From: Nocardioides luteus | GTDB lineage: Bacteria; Actinomycetota; Actinomycetes; Propionibacteriales; Nocardioidaceae | Assembly: GCF_015752315.1 (NCBI RefSeq) | Contig: NZ_JADOVJ010000001.1 | Span: forward strand, 4,704,501-4,768,500 | Direction of reading: 5' to 3' | Length of the DNA stretch: 64,000 nt | Part shown: piece after piece, positions 7,947-18,122 of the stretch | How positions within the stretch are numbered: position 1 is the stretch's first letter | Layout of the letters: every line of letters starts with the position of its first letter | The notes under the pieces: model-generated | Seen by the model: only the letters and a program-made list of their open reading frames with translations | What the model was told of the DNA's origin: nothing | Database searches by the model: none | Position numbers and translations under genes: made by a program

Positions 7947-9013
7947 GGTTCCTGGCCATCACGCTCATCGTCCACCGGCCCGATCCGGTGACGGGGCAGC
8001 AGAAGTCGACGTACGAGAGGTTCCGGGAGGTCGTCGCCAACGCCGTCCTCGCCGAGGAGCTGGGGTTCGACGGGTTCGGGGTCGGCGAGCGGCACGAGCG
8101 GCCGTTCATCTCCTCCTCCCCGACGGTGGTGCTCTCCCACCTCGCGGCACGCACCGAGCGGATCCGGCTCTTCACCGCGGTGACGACGCTGGCGCTGCTC
8201 GACCCGGTGCGGGCCTATGAGGACTACGCCACCCTCGACCACCTCTCCGACGGCCGGCTCGAGCTGATCATCGGCAAGGGCAACGGCTCCGCGCAGCGCG
8301 ACCTGTTCCAGGTGACGCCGGAGGACCAGTGGGACCGGAACGCCGAGTCCTACGAGATCTTCCGGAAGCTGTGGCGCGAGGACCGGGTGACCGCCTCGCC
8401 GCGGTTCCGGCCCGAGCTGGTCGAGGCGGAGGTCTGGCCGCGGCCGCTGCAGCAGCCGGTGCGGGTCTGGCACGGGAGCGCCACCTCGAAGGAGTCCGTC
8501 GACCTCGCCGCCCGCTACGGCGACCCACTGTTCTCGGCCAACGTCACCAACCCGATCGAGCCCTACGGCGAGCTCGTGGACCACTACCGCGAGCGCTGGG
8601 CGGCCTACGGCCACGACCCCGCCGCCATCGCGATCGGCGCCGGGACGGCGGGCCTCTACGTGGCACCGACCAGCCAGGAGGCGTACGCCGCCTACCGCCC
8701 GGTCTTCGAGGGCCAGCTCGCCTTCCAGGCGAGCGTCGGGCTCGAGCCGGTCTTCCCGACGCTGGAGGACTTCGTCGAGCGTTCCTCGGCGCTGGTCGGG
8801 TCGCCGCAGCAGGTCATCGAGAAGATCCACCGCTACCACGAGCGGTTCGGCCACCAGGTCGTCCACGTCCATGCCGATGCGAGCGGCCTGTCCGAGCAGC
8901 AGCATCGCGACAGCCTGGAGCTCTTCGCCTCCGAGGTGGCTGCCCCGCTGCGTACCGCCCTCCCCGACCCGCCCTGGGGCTGGGGCTCCCCCACGAACGG
9001 AGCGACTCCATGA
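7943..9013 (+). CDS. LLM-class FMN-dependent oxidoreductase
   Basis: A 356-residue luciferase-like protein: AEELGFDGFGVGERHERPF (residues 37-55), then RIRLFTAVTTLALLDPVRAYEDYATLDHLSDGRLELIIGKGN, with the barrel strand and flavin-phosphate loop of the bacterial luciferase superfamily. A WHGSATSKESVDLAARYGD segment near residue 175 forms the later flavin contact region. It begins within the stop of the preceding gene (ATGA at 7943-7946) and ends within the start of the next. The reaction is unknown; it probably oxygenates an intermediate in the same pathway as its three neighbours. Confidence 0.88.
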   Translation: MRFLAITLIVHRPDPVTGQQKSTYERFREVVANAVLAEELGFDGFGVGERHERPFISSSPTVVLSHLAARTERIRLFTAVTTLALLDPVRAYEDYATLDHLSDGRLELIIGKGNGSAQRDLFQVTPEDQWDRNAESYEIFRKLWREDRVTASPRFRPELVEAEVWPRPLQQPVRVWHGSATSKESVDLAARYGDPLFSANVTNPIEPYGELVDHYRERWAAYGHDPAAIAIGAGTAGLYVAPTSQEAYAAYRPVFEGQLAFQASVGLEPVFPTLEDFVERSSALVGSPQQVIEKIHRYHERFGHQVVHVHADASGLSEQQHRDSLELFASEVAAPLRTALPDPPWGWGSPTNGATP

Positions 9014-10137
9014 GCCACACACCCCTGTCCGTCCTCGATCTCGTGCCCGTGTCGTCCGGCGCCTCCGGTGCCGATGCGCTACGCAACGCCGTCGCGCTCG
9101 CCCAGGCGACCGAGTCGTTCGGCTACCACCGCTACTGGGTCGCCGAGCACCACCTCAACCCCGGTGTCGCCGGCACCTCGCCGGCGGTCGTCCTGGCGCT
9201 GCTGGGCAGCGCCACCTCGACGATCCGGATCGGGTCCGGAGCGGTGCTGATGGGACACCGGACGGCGCTGTCGACGATCGAGGAGTTCGGGCTGCTCGAC
9301 GCCGCCTTCCCCGGCCGGATCGACCTCGGCCTGGGCCGCTCCGGCGGCCGTCCCGGGTCCTCGGGCCCGGTGGACATCGGGGTGAACCTGGTCGACGGAC
9401 GCACTCCGGAAGGCCTTCTCGTCCCGCCGAAGTTCGATCCCAGCGGGCTGCTCGGGTCACCGCGGTTCCGGCTGCAGAAGGAGCTCCTCCAGCTGCCCGG
9501 GGCGACCTCCGCCGACTACGGCGAGCAGGTGGACACGATCCTGGCCTTCATCGACGGCACCTACCGCGATGCCGCCGGAACCCCGGCGCAGGCCGTCCCC
9601 GGCGAGGGCGCGGAGCTCGAGCTGTGGGTGCTGGGCAGCAGCGGCGGCGAGAGCGCCGAGGTGGCCGGCAAGCGGGGGCTCCGGTTCGCGACGAACTACC
9701 ACGTCAACCCCTCCGGCGTCCTCGAGGCGGCGTACTCCTACCGCACCGCCTTCGCGCCTTCCGACACCCTCGCCGCACCTCATGTCGCCGTCTCCGCCGA
9801 TGTCGTGGTCGCCGAGACCGAGGAGGAGGCACGCGAGCTCGCCACCGGCTACGGCCTCTGGGTTCGCTCCATCCGCACCGCCGAGGGCGCGATCCCGTTC
9901 CCCACCCCCGACGAGGCGCGCGCGTGGGAGTGGACCGAGGAGGACCGAGCGCTCGTGCAGGACCGGCTCGACACCCAGTTCGTCGGCACCGCGGCGCAGG
10001 TCGCCGATCAGCTGGAGATCCTCCAGCGTGCCGTCGACGCCGATGAGCTGGTCATCACGACCATCACCCACGATCACGCCGATCGTGTCCGCTCCTACCA
10101 GCTGATCGCCGAGGAGTGGGCCCGCCGCGGTCACTGA
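9010..10137 (+). CDS. MsnO8/CmoO-like LLM-class flavin oxidoreductase
   Basis: A 375-residue protein. LSVLDLVPVSSG at the start, FGYHRYWVAEHHLNPGVAG, IRIGSGAVLMGHRTALSTIEEFGLL and FPGRIDLGLGRSGG are characteristic of the MsnO8 family, which includes B. subtilis CmoO (YtmO). CmoO acts with CmoJ and Tcy transporters in S-modified cysteine breakdown, and the same combination occurs here. It is the last gene of the ATGA-linked operon and ends 8 bp before a strong hairpin terminator shared with the convergent importer operon. Confidence 0.9.
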   Translation: MSHTPLSVLDLVPVSSGASGADALRNAVALAQATESFGYHRYWVAEHHLNPGVAGTSPAVVLALLGSATSTIRIGSGAVLMGHRTALSTIEEFGLLDAAFPGRIDLGLGRSGGRPGSSGPVDIGVNLVDGRTPEGLLVPPKFDPSGLLGSPRFRLQKELLQLPGATSADYGEQVDTILAFIDGTYRDAAGTPAQAVPGEGAELELWVLGSSGGESAEVAGKRGLRFATNYHVNPSGVLEAAYSYRTAFAPSDTLAAPHVAVSADVVVAETEEEARELATGYGLWVRSIRTAEGAIPFPTPDEARAWEWTEEDRALVQDRLDTQFVGTAAQVADQLEILQRAVDADELVITTITHDHADRVRSYQLIAEEWARRGH

Positions 10138-10145
10138 GGTCGGGT

Positions 10146-10181
10146 GCGGGGGTGACACGGCGTCCGCCGTGTCACCCCCGC
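10146..10181. terminator. Bidirectional hairpin terminator
   Basis: A perfect 17-bp stem (arms 10146-10162 and 10165-10181, GCGGGGGTGACACGGCG and its complement) with a 2-nt turn. It lies between the stops of the convergent monooxygenase (10137) and DUF1684 (10196) genes and can serve both operons. It has no long T tract on either side, as is common in actinobacteria. Confidence 0.85.
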
Positions 10182-10195
10182 TGCGCCCGAACCTT

Positions 10196-10990
10196 CTACG
10201 GCTTCTTCTCCCCCGCCTCGACCGCGACCGGCAGCCGGTTGCCGGCCGGCGGGAGCGGGCAGGTGGCGTGGTCGGTGTAGGCGCACGGCAGGTTGGTGGC
10301 GCGGTTGAAGTCGATCACCACGTTGCCCTGCGCGTCGGGTGCGCCGACGGAGAGCGACCGGTTGGCGGCGTACGTCGTCCTCCCAGAGGTCTGGTCGACG
10401 AACAGCACGTGCAGGGAGTCGGGCGCGAAGCCGGGGAACGCGATGAGGCTGTGCACGGCACCGCCGACCTCGAACTCGATCTCGCCCACGGCCTCGTAGA
10501 CGTGCTCGAGGCCGTCGACGACCGAGCCGACGGTGGTCGGGACGGGCGTCTCGTAGGCCACGAAGCGCCCCGGCACGGCCCACTTCGGGTCGGGCGGATA
10601 GGCCTCGGTGCCGCGATAGCCGACCAGGACCGGGTTGTCGGGGTGGCGCGGACGGATGATGTCGTTGCCGCCGCGCTTGGCGATCTCGACGACGGCGTCG
10701 CCGAACGCGGCAGTGACCCCACCGCGCTCGTCGATGATGCCGAACGAGTGCCGGCCGGTGACCTCGACGCCGTCGACGACCAGCGACTCACCCGGGGCCA
10801 GCGAGACCACGATGCCCTCGGGCCCGGTCGACCAGGCGCCCGGCACGTCGTCGTACGTCTCCGGCTCCTCGGTGAGCCAGCGGATCGAGGTGATCGCGAG
10901 GAAGCCGTGCTTGTCGGCGCGGCGCCGCTCGTGCTCCTCGTGCCAGGTGATCCAGTCCTGGGCGAAGGTGTCGGTGTCGATGACGGTCAT
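10196..10990 (-). CDS. DUF1684 domain protein (copy 1)
   Basis: A 264-residue soluble protein with the DUF1684 (COG3358) signatures: HGFLAITSIRWL, GAWSTGPEGIVVSL, GRHSFG, an AYE block near residue 140, DQTSGRTTYAANR and the C-terminal DFNRATNLPCAYTDHATCPL. The last motif holds two Cys and one His conserved with the second copy at 16372. Family function is unknown. It is the last gene of the importer operon, 17 bp after the binding-protein gene, with GGGAGG 4-5 nt before ATG 10990. Its place in the operon suggests it processes the imported compound; this is inference. Confidence 0.88.
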   Translation of the reverse strand: MTVIDTDTFAQDWITWHEEHERRRADKHGFLAITSIRWLTEEPETYDDVPGAWSTGPEGIVVSLAPGESLVVDGVEVTGRHSFGIIDERGGVTAAFGDAVVEIAKRGGNDIIRPRHPDNPVLVGYRGTEAYPPDPKWAVPGRFVAYETPVPTTVGSVVDGLEHVYEAVGEIEFEVGGAVHSLIAFPGFAPDSLHVLFVDQTSGRTTYAANRSLSVGAPDAQGNVVIDFNRATNLPCAYTDHATCPLPPAGNRLPVAVEAGEKKP

Positions 10991-11007
10991 GTGTCCTCCC
11001 GGAAGGT

Positions 11008-11961
11008 TCAGAATGCCGGCTTCGGATTGAACTCCGACTTGTCGAGCTTTATGTCCGAAACGTCCCACTTCGTAAAGATCTTGTTGTAAGTCCCGTCGGC
11101 GATGAGCGCGTTGATGGCATCGACGAGCACCGGCGCCAGCGGCGACTTCTTGGCCACGACGAAGCCGACGTCGGTGAGGCTGAGCTCGCCGAGGTACTTC
11201 AGGCCGGGCTGGTGGGAGACCAGGTACTTCAGCGACAGCGTCGGCCCGAAGTAGAGGTCGGTCTTGCCGTTCTGAAGGCCGAGCAGGATCGCGGCGTTGT
11301 CCTTGAAGTAGTCGACCTCGTAGGCCTTCTTGCCGGCCTTCTCGCACTCGGCGGCGCCGTCCTCGAGGATCTGCTGGAAGCTGGAGCCCGGCGAGGTCGC
11401 CACCGTGTGGCCGCAGATGTCGGTCAGCGTCTTCACCTGGTCGAGGTCGCCGTCCTCGCGGGAGACGAACGACTGCCCGTCGAGCAGGTAGGTGGCGTAG
11501 TCGACGACCTCGAGCCGCTCGGAGGTGACCGCGAAGTTGGCCTGGCCGACGTCGTACTTCCCGCTCTGCGTGCCCGGGACGATCGTCTCGAAGCTGCCGA
11601 ACTCCGTCTTCCAGGTCACCCCGAGCTTGGCCGCGAGCGCGTTGCGCAGGTCGATGTCGAGACCGATCTGCTCCCCGGACTGGTCCGAGCCACCGTGCGG
11701 CAGCCCCTGCTCGCCGGTCGCCTCGGTGGTGCCGAGGATCAGAGTCTTGGACTTCTGTACGTCGGCCGGCAGCCGCTCGGTCAGCGCCGGGTCCGCCTGC
11801 ACGTCCGAGACGACGTCCTGGGTCGGGATCGCGGCCGGTTCGGCGGAGGCCGACCCGTCCGACCCGATGCCACGTTCGGCGTCGCTGAGCGTGTCGGAGG
11901 CGTTGCCGCAGCCGGCGAGGACGAGGGCCGCGACGGCGACCAGGGCGAGCTTGAGCTTCAC
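11008..11961 (-). CDS. ABC importer solute-binding lipoprotein, family 3 (amino-acid type)
   Basis: 317 residues from the preferred GTG start. A signal peptide ends in the lipobox LAGC near residue 17, so the protein is lipid-anchored outside the membrane. The mature part has the SBP_bac_3 pattern: IGLDIDLRNALAAKLGV, GKYDVGQANFAVTSER, TSPGSSFQQILEDG and a terminal FTKWDVSDIKL. Family members bind polar amino acids or cystine-like compounds. GTG 11961 has AAAGGA 9-10 nt upstream. An alternative GTG at 11988 overlaps the ATPase stop (GTGA) but lacks a Shine-Dalgarno. Binding partner of the permease and ATPase encoded immediately upstream. Confidence 0.9.
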   Translation of the reverse strand: MKLKLALVAVAALVLAGCGNASDTLSDAERGIGSDGSASAEPAAIPTQDVVSDVQADPALTERLPADVQKSKTLILGTTEATGEQGLPHGGSDQSGEQIGLDIDLRNALAAKLGVTWKTEFGSFETIVPGTQSGKYDVGQANFAVTSERLEVVDYATYLLDGQSFVSREDGDLDQVKTLTDICGHTVATSPGSSFQQILEDGAAECEKAGKKAYEVDYFKDNAAILLGLQNGKTDLYFGPTLSLKYLVSHQPGLKYLGELSLTDVGFVVAKKSPLAPVLVDAINALIADGTYNKIFTKWDVSDIKLDKSEFNPKPAF

Positions 11962-11984
11962 GGAGTGGGGTCCTTTCGAGGGGG

Positions 11985-12745
<761 letters not shown>

Positions 12746-12746
<1 letters not shown>

Positions 12747-13714
12747 CAGATGACCTCCACGTCTCGACGGGGGCGCGACCGCGGGACGAGCGGGAGCTGC
12801 CCGCGCCACAGCCGCCAGAAGCCGGTGCGCGCACCCTTGCCGCGGGCGTAGTAGCGCTCCACGAAGAACTGGATCGTCGACAGGACGGTGACCAGGATCA
12901 GGTACCAGATGGTGGCGACCAGCAGCAGCGGGATGACCAGGTAGTTCTGCGCGTAGATCAGCTGCACCGAGTAGAGCAGGTCCTGCACCGCGATCACCGA
13001 GACGATCGAGGTGCCCTTGAGCAGCCCGATCAGCAGGTTGCCGGAGGCCGGGATGATCGCCGGCATCGCCTGCGGGAGCACGATCCGCCAGAAGATCCGG
13101 GCCTTGGACAGGCCGAGCGCCTTGGCCGCCTCGGTCTGTCCGGCCTCGACCGAGACCAGGCCGCCGCGGATGATCTCGGCGGCGAACGCGGCGATGTCGA
13201 AGGTGAGCCCGACGAAGGCCGCGAGCAGGCCGCTGAACAGATGGGCCGTCTCGATGGTGACGAACGGCTTCAGGAACGGGATGCCCAGGCTGATCTGCGG
13301 ATACAGCGAGGCCATCTGGAACCAGAAGAGGAGCTGCAGCAGCGGCGGCACGCTCCGGAAGAACCAGATGTAGACCGCGCTCACCGAGCTCAGCACCGGG
13401 TTCGTGGAGAGTCGCATGACCGCGAGCACGATGCCGAGCAGGTAGGAGCTGACCAGCACCGCCGCGGTCAGCCACAGGGTCAGCACCAGGCCGTCGAGGA
13501 TCGAGGGACGCAGGAAGAAGGCGCCGACGACGTCCCAGTGGTAGCGCGGGTTCGTGACCAGGCTCTTCACGATCCCGGCGACGACCAGCAGCACGAGCAC
13601 CGCCGAGATCCACTGCCCCGGCTTGCGGCGCCCCAGGAGCCGGGCACCGAGGAGCTGCTCGTCGCCGTCGCGGGCGAGCAGGGTGTGGCGACGTACGGCC
13701 TCTTCAACGCTCAC
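12746..13714 (-). CDS. Amino-acid ABC importer permease (TcyB/HisM-like)
   Basis: 322 residues with an N-terminal cytoplasmic tail, then about six membrane segments. The polar amino-acid permease motifs are intact: [31 protein letters not shown], and the EAA loop [20 protein letters not shown] followed by [12 protein letters not shown]. The loop docks the ATPase. First gene of the leftward operon (permease, ATPase, binding protein, DUF1684); GTG 13714 is the only reasonable start. The lone permease at 17224 is a related but truncated copy. Confidence 0.93.
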
Positions 13715-13735
13715 GCGCGACCACCACCTATTTGT

Positions 13736-13758
13736 CGAGTAACTTGCTCAACATTGTA
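13736..13758 (-). promoter_or_regulatory. Promoter and candidate operator of the importer operon
   Basis: On the minus strand TACAAT (13753-13758) is a good -10 box, 38 bp before the GTG start at 13714. Just downstream, TTGAG-N7-CTCGA (13735-13751) is a short inverted repeat where a repressor could block transcription. The stretch is A/T-rich compared with its surroundings. No good -35 box is visible. Confidence 0.4.
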
Positions 13759-13800
13759 TCCGTGGTGGATGTTCCCGGGTGAGGCATCCGGGAAATGGGA

Positions 13801-13832
13801 CGAGCCCCGAACCCAACGGGGTTCGGGGCTCG
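13801..13832 (-). terminator. Terminator of guaB
   Basis: A perfect 14-bp stem (13801-13814 with 13819-13832, arm CGAGCCCCGAACCC) around a 4-nt loop, 14 bp past the guaB stop. It also separates guaB from the upstream region of the importer operon. Confidence 0.85.
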
Positions 13833-13845
13833 ACGGGCTCGAGGC

Positions 13846-15357
<1,512 letters not shown>

Positions 15358-15405
15358 CGGCCGAGCCCCGGGGATCGCCGAAACGGCGAGACTTCTCATC
15401 CCGAG

Positions 15406-16317
15406 CTACCGGTCCAACGGCTTGAGGTCCCGCACCGGCACCTTGACGGTCAGCAGGTCGCCCGCCATCCGGATCCGGCCGCGCATCCCGGCGGCGAGGA
15501 CCATGGGCAGCACGGCCTGGTTGTCGGACTGGGTGGTGAGCAGGATCTCGTCGGCGCCGAGCATGTGCGCGAGCCTGGCGGTGTCGACCAGCAGCCGGGT
15601 GCCGATGCCGCGGCGCTGCCAGGCCGGGTCGACGCGCAGGTTGACGATGCGTACGTTCTCGTCGTCGTCCGCCGGGCCCAGGACCTCGCCGATGCCGACG
15701 GCGACGCCGTCGATCAGCGCGGTGACGGTCTCACCGGTGACGACGAGGTCGGGGGTGCTCCCGGTGCCCAGGCGGCGTACGGGCGGGGTGGTGCCGATCG
15801 CCGCCGACTCGCGGCTGCGGTCGAGGACGTCGTTGACCAGGTCGGCCATCGCGGAGCCGCGGGCGTGCTCGGTCGCGGTGAAGGGTGCGGTGCGGTGGAG
15901 TTGGACGTCGACGTCGGCGACCCGCAGCTCCATGGTGTCGTGGACGACCCCGGGCGGCGCCTCGGCCTCGGCGTCGAAGAGCTGGGCGACGACCTCGGGG
16001 AACGACATCGGCCGCTCCAGGACATGTCGTGCGGCCTGGACGTAGCGCGTCGGCTGGTCGGCGAGGGCAGCCTCGTTGGCGGGCTGGATCACCATGTCGC
16101 ACCCGCCTGCGGAGGCGAGCAGCTCAGCGACCCGCAGGTCGTTCCAGCCCGGTGGCGTACGCAGCACGAACTCGTCGGTCACCTCCTCCAGCCCGGGGAA
16201 GATCTGCATCCCCAGGATGTTGACCCCGGCCTCACCGCAGCGCTGCGCCAGCGCCGCCAGCGTGCCCGGTCGGTCCGGCAGCGTCGTACGCACTCTCCAC
16301 AACATCGTCCCCGCCAT
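15406..16317 (-). CDS. ACT domain-GNAT acetyltransferase fusion
   Basis: 303 residues. Residues 5-75 are an ACT domain (VRTTLPDRPGTLAALAQRCGEAGVNILGMQIF), a ligand-binding fold usually sensing amino acids. Residues 175-300 are a GNAT acetyltransferase with the acetyl-CoA motif WQRRGIGTRLLVDTA (Q/R-x-x-G-x-G). The middle (80-170) is unassigned and DUF-like. The layout suggests protein or small-molecule acetylation controlled by an amino acid; this is inference. ATG 16317 is taken; ATG 16305 is also possible. It lies 54 bp downstream of the second DUF1684 gene and 60 bp upstream of guaB on the same strand. Confidence 0.85.
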   Translation of the reverse strand: MAGTMLWRVRTTLPDRPGTLAALAQRCGEAGVNILGMQIFPGLEEVTDEFVLRTPPGWNDLRVAELLASAGGCDMVIQPANEAALADQPTRYVQAARHVLERPMSFPEVVAQLFDAEAEAPPGVVHDTMELRVADVDVQLHRTAPFTATEHARGSAMADLVNDVLDRSRESAAIGTTPPVRRLGTGSTPDLVVTGETVTALIDGVAVGIGEVLGPADDDENVRIVNLRVDPAWQRRGIGTRLLVDTARLAHMLGADEILLTTQSDNQAVLPMVLAAGMRGRIRMAGDLLTVKVPVRDLKPLDR

Positions 16318-16371
16318 GGGCCCTAGTCTGCCTGTTCTGCTGTTTCTGATCCGTTTCCCACGGTTAAACCT

Positions 16372-17166
16372 TCAGTCGGCGGGCGGTCGCGGCGGGGTCT
16401 GCTCGCCCGCTTCGACGAGCACGTCGATGTGGTTGCTCGCCGGCGGGAGCGGGCAGGTGGCGTGGATCGTGTAGGCGCAGGGCATGTTGGCGGCCCGGTT
16501 GAAGTCGAGGACGGCCTTGCCGTCGACCGGCTGCTCGACGGCGAGCTGGCGGCAGGCGGCGTAGGTGGTGACCCCGCTGGTCTCGTCGGTGAACAGCAGC
16601 CACAGCTCGTCGTCGCCGCCGTCGAAGGCGATCAGCCGCTGCGGGCGCCCGTTCACCTCGAACGCGACCTCCCCCACCGCGTCGATGATGCTCGAACGCC
16701 CCTCGACCACGGAGCCGACCGAGATCGGGCGACTCGTCTCATAGGCGGTGAAGACGGCTTTGACCTGCCATGACGGGTCCGGATCGTACGTCGGGGTGCC
16801 CGTGTAGTCGCGCAGGAACGGACCGTCGGGCTGTCGCGGACGGAGCACCGGGGTGCCGAAACGGTCCGCGACCTCGACCGTGCCTGCGTCGAAGGTCGCG
16901 ATCACGCCGATCGGGTCGACGTGGCCGAAGACGTGACGGCCGGCGAGCGTGGCACCGCCGAGCTCGAGCCACTCGCCCTCGCCGAGCTCGACGACGGCAC
17001 CCTCGGGACCGTTGGACCAGACGCCCGGGATCCCGGGGAAACGCTGCGGCCTCGGCCCCAGCCAGTGCAGGCCCGTGATCGCCAGGAAACCTTCGGGACT
17101 TCTCAGCTCGGCCTCCCGCTGCTCGCGCCATCGCTGCCAGGCCTGCTCGAAAGTCACGCGCCGCAC
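16372..17166 (-). CDS. DUF1684 domain protein (copy 2)
   Basis: 264 residues, the same length as copy 1 (10196-10990). Shared landmarks: EGFLAITGLHWL, GVWSNGPEGAVVEL, GRHVFG, DETSGVTTYAACR and the C-terminal DFNRAANMPCAYTIHATCPL with the same Cys/His pattern. The two proteins are clearly paralogues but well diverged. GTG 17166 is given; GTG 17157 is equally possible. It lies 57 bp downstream of a degenerate ABC permease gene, paralleling copy 1, which ends a complete importer operon. Function unknown. Confidence 0.85.
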   Translation of the reverse strand: MRRVTFEQAWQRWREQREAELRSPEGFLAITGLHWLGPRPQRFPGIPGVWSNGPEGAVVELGEGEWLELGGATLAGRHVFGHVDPIGVIATFDAGTVEVADRFGTPVLRPRQPDGPFLRDYTGTPTYDPDPSWQVKAVFTAYETSRPISVGSVVEGRSSIIDAVGEVAFEVNGRPQRLIAFDGGDDELWLLFTDETSGVTTYAACRQLAVEQPVDGKAVLDFNRAANMPCAYTIHATCPLPPASNHIDVLVEAGEQTPPRPPAD

Positions 17167-17223
17167 TCTACAAAGACTTGCGTTGCCAGGTCTTGCAATG
17201 GTTGCCGACTTTTACCCTCGGCT

Positions 17224-17979
17224 TCACCGACTGTGTGCCTGCCCCCTCACGCGTGCGAGCCGGGCCAGGTGGATCGCGCCGCGCGCCGCGGTGACCAGGA
17301 CGAGGTACCAGATCGCGGCCACCGCGAGCAGCGGGATGATCAGGTGGTTGCGCTCCTCGAGCGCCTGGACGACCCCGAGCAGGTCGGTGATCGAGAGCAC
17401 CGAGACCAGGCTGGTCGCCTGCAGCGTGGTCACCAGGATGTCACCGGACGCGGTGAGCCGGTCGTCGTCCGGAAGAGCCCTGGCTGCGTACGCTCCCATC
17501 GCCAGCGCCAGCCCCGCGATCGCCGCGTAGACGGGTGTGACCAGCCGCATCGCATCGAGGTGCACCCCGGGGATCGCGAAGGTGATGTCGGGGAAGACCA
17601 GGGCGATGTTGCTCCACAGCAGGAGCTGGACGAGCACCGGGATGCTGCCGAAGACCCAGACGTACGCAGCCGCGAGCCCGCCCAGCAGCGGGTTGCCGGA
17701 CCTCTCCATCCTGATCACGACGAGCCCGATCGCCGCGGCCATCGCGAAGACCAGCGCGGTCAGCCGGACCGTGAGCCAGACCCCGGCGAGCACGTCCGGG
17801 TGGAGCAGATGGCCGACGACCTCGCCGAGAAGGAGGTTCTCGTTCCGCACCAGGCTCCACAGGAGCCGGAGGAGAAGGAGGGTGAGGAGGGCTGCCACCG
17901 CCCATTCGAGCCGGCCGCGACGGTTCAGACCGGCCAGGTATGCCCGGCCGGTCCTGTCAGCAGCAACGGTCTCGGTCAT
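17224..17979 (-). CDS. Degenerate amino-acid ABC permease lacking the EAA loop
   Basis: 251 residues with about five hydrophobic segments. It aligns with the permease at 12746 through VWLTVRLTALVFAMAAAIG, VWVFGSIPVLVQLLLW, QATSLVSVLSITDLL and LIIPLLAVAAIWYLVLVT. However, where the intact permease has the EAA loop, this one has only AARALPDDDRLTASGD (residues 165-180), about 33 residues shorter. Without that loop it should not couple to an ABC ATPase, and no ATPase or binding-protein gene is adjacent. It may be a decaying paralogue or a protein with a new job; the reading frame itself is intact. Confidence 0.75.
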   Translation of the reverse strand: MTETVAADRTGRAYLAGLNRRGRLEWAVAALLTLLLLRLLWSLVRNENLLLGEVVGHLLHPDVLAGVWLTVRLTALVFAMAAAIGLVVIRMERSGNPLLGGLAAAYVWVFGSIPVLVQLLLWSNIALVFPDITFAIPGVHLDAMRLVTPVYAAIAGLALAMGAYAARALPDDDRLTASGDILVTTLQATSLVSVLSITDLLGVVQALEERNHLIIPLLAVAAIWYLVLVTAARGAIHLARLARVRGQAHSR

Positions 17980-18044
17980 CGCCGTGAACCATGGCGTCTC
18001 CTGATGACCAGGAGGTTGCTATCAGCTGGTCTTTCCTTGAAATC

Positions 18045-18117
18045 GCCGAGTCGGCGCATCCGACCCCTCTCGCTCGCTTCGCTGCGCGAGACACGGGGTC
18101 AGATGCGCCGACTGGGC
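18045..18117. repeat. Long palindromic repeat, family A copy 1
   Basis: Arms of 23 bp (18045-18067 and 18095-18117, core GAGTCGGCGCATC) with two mismatches around a 27-nt loop that contains CGCTCGCTTCGCT and a small inner stem. It sits 5 bp past the LVIVD gene stop and could act as terminator. A near-identical copy lies at 21219-21291. Confidence 0.85.
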
Positions 18118-18122
18118 TCTGC

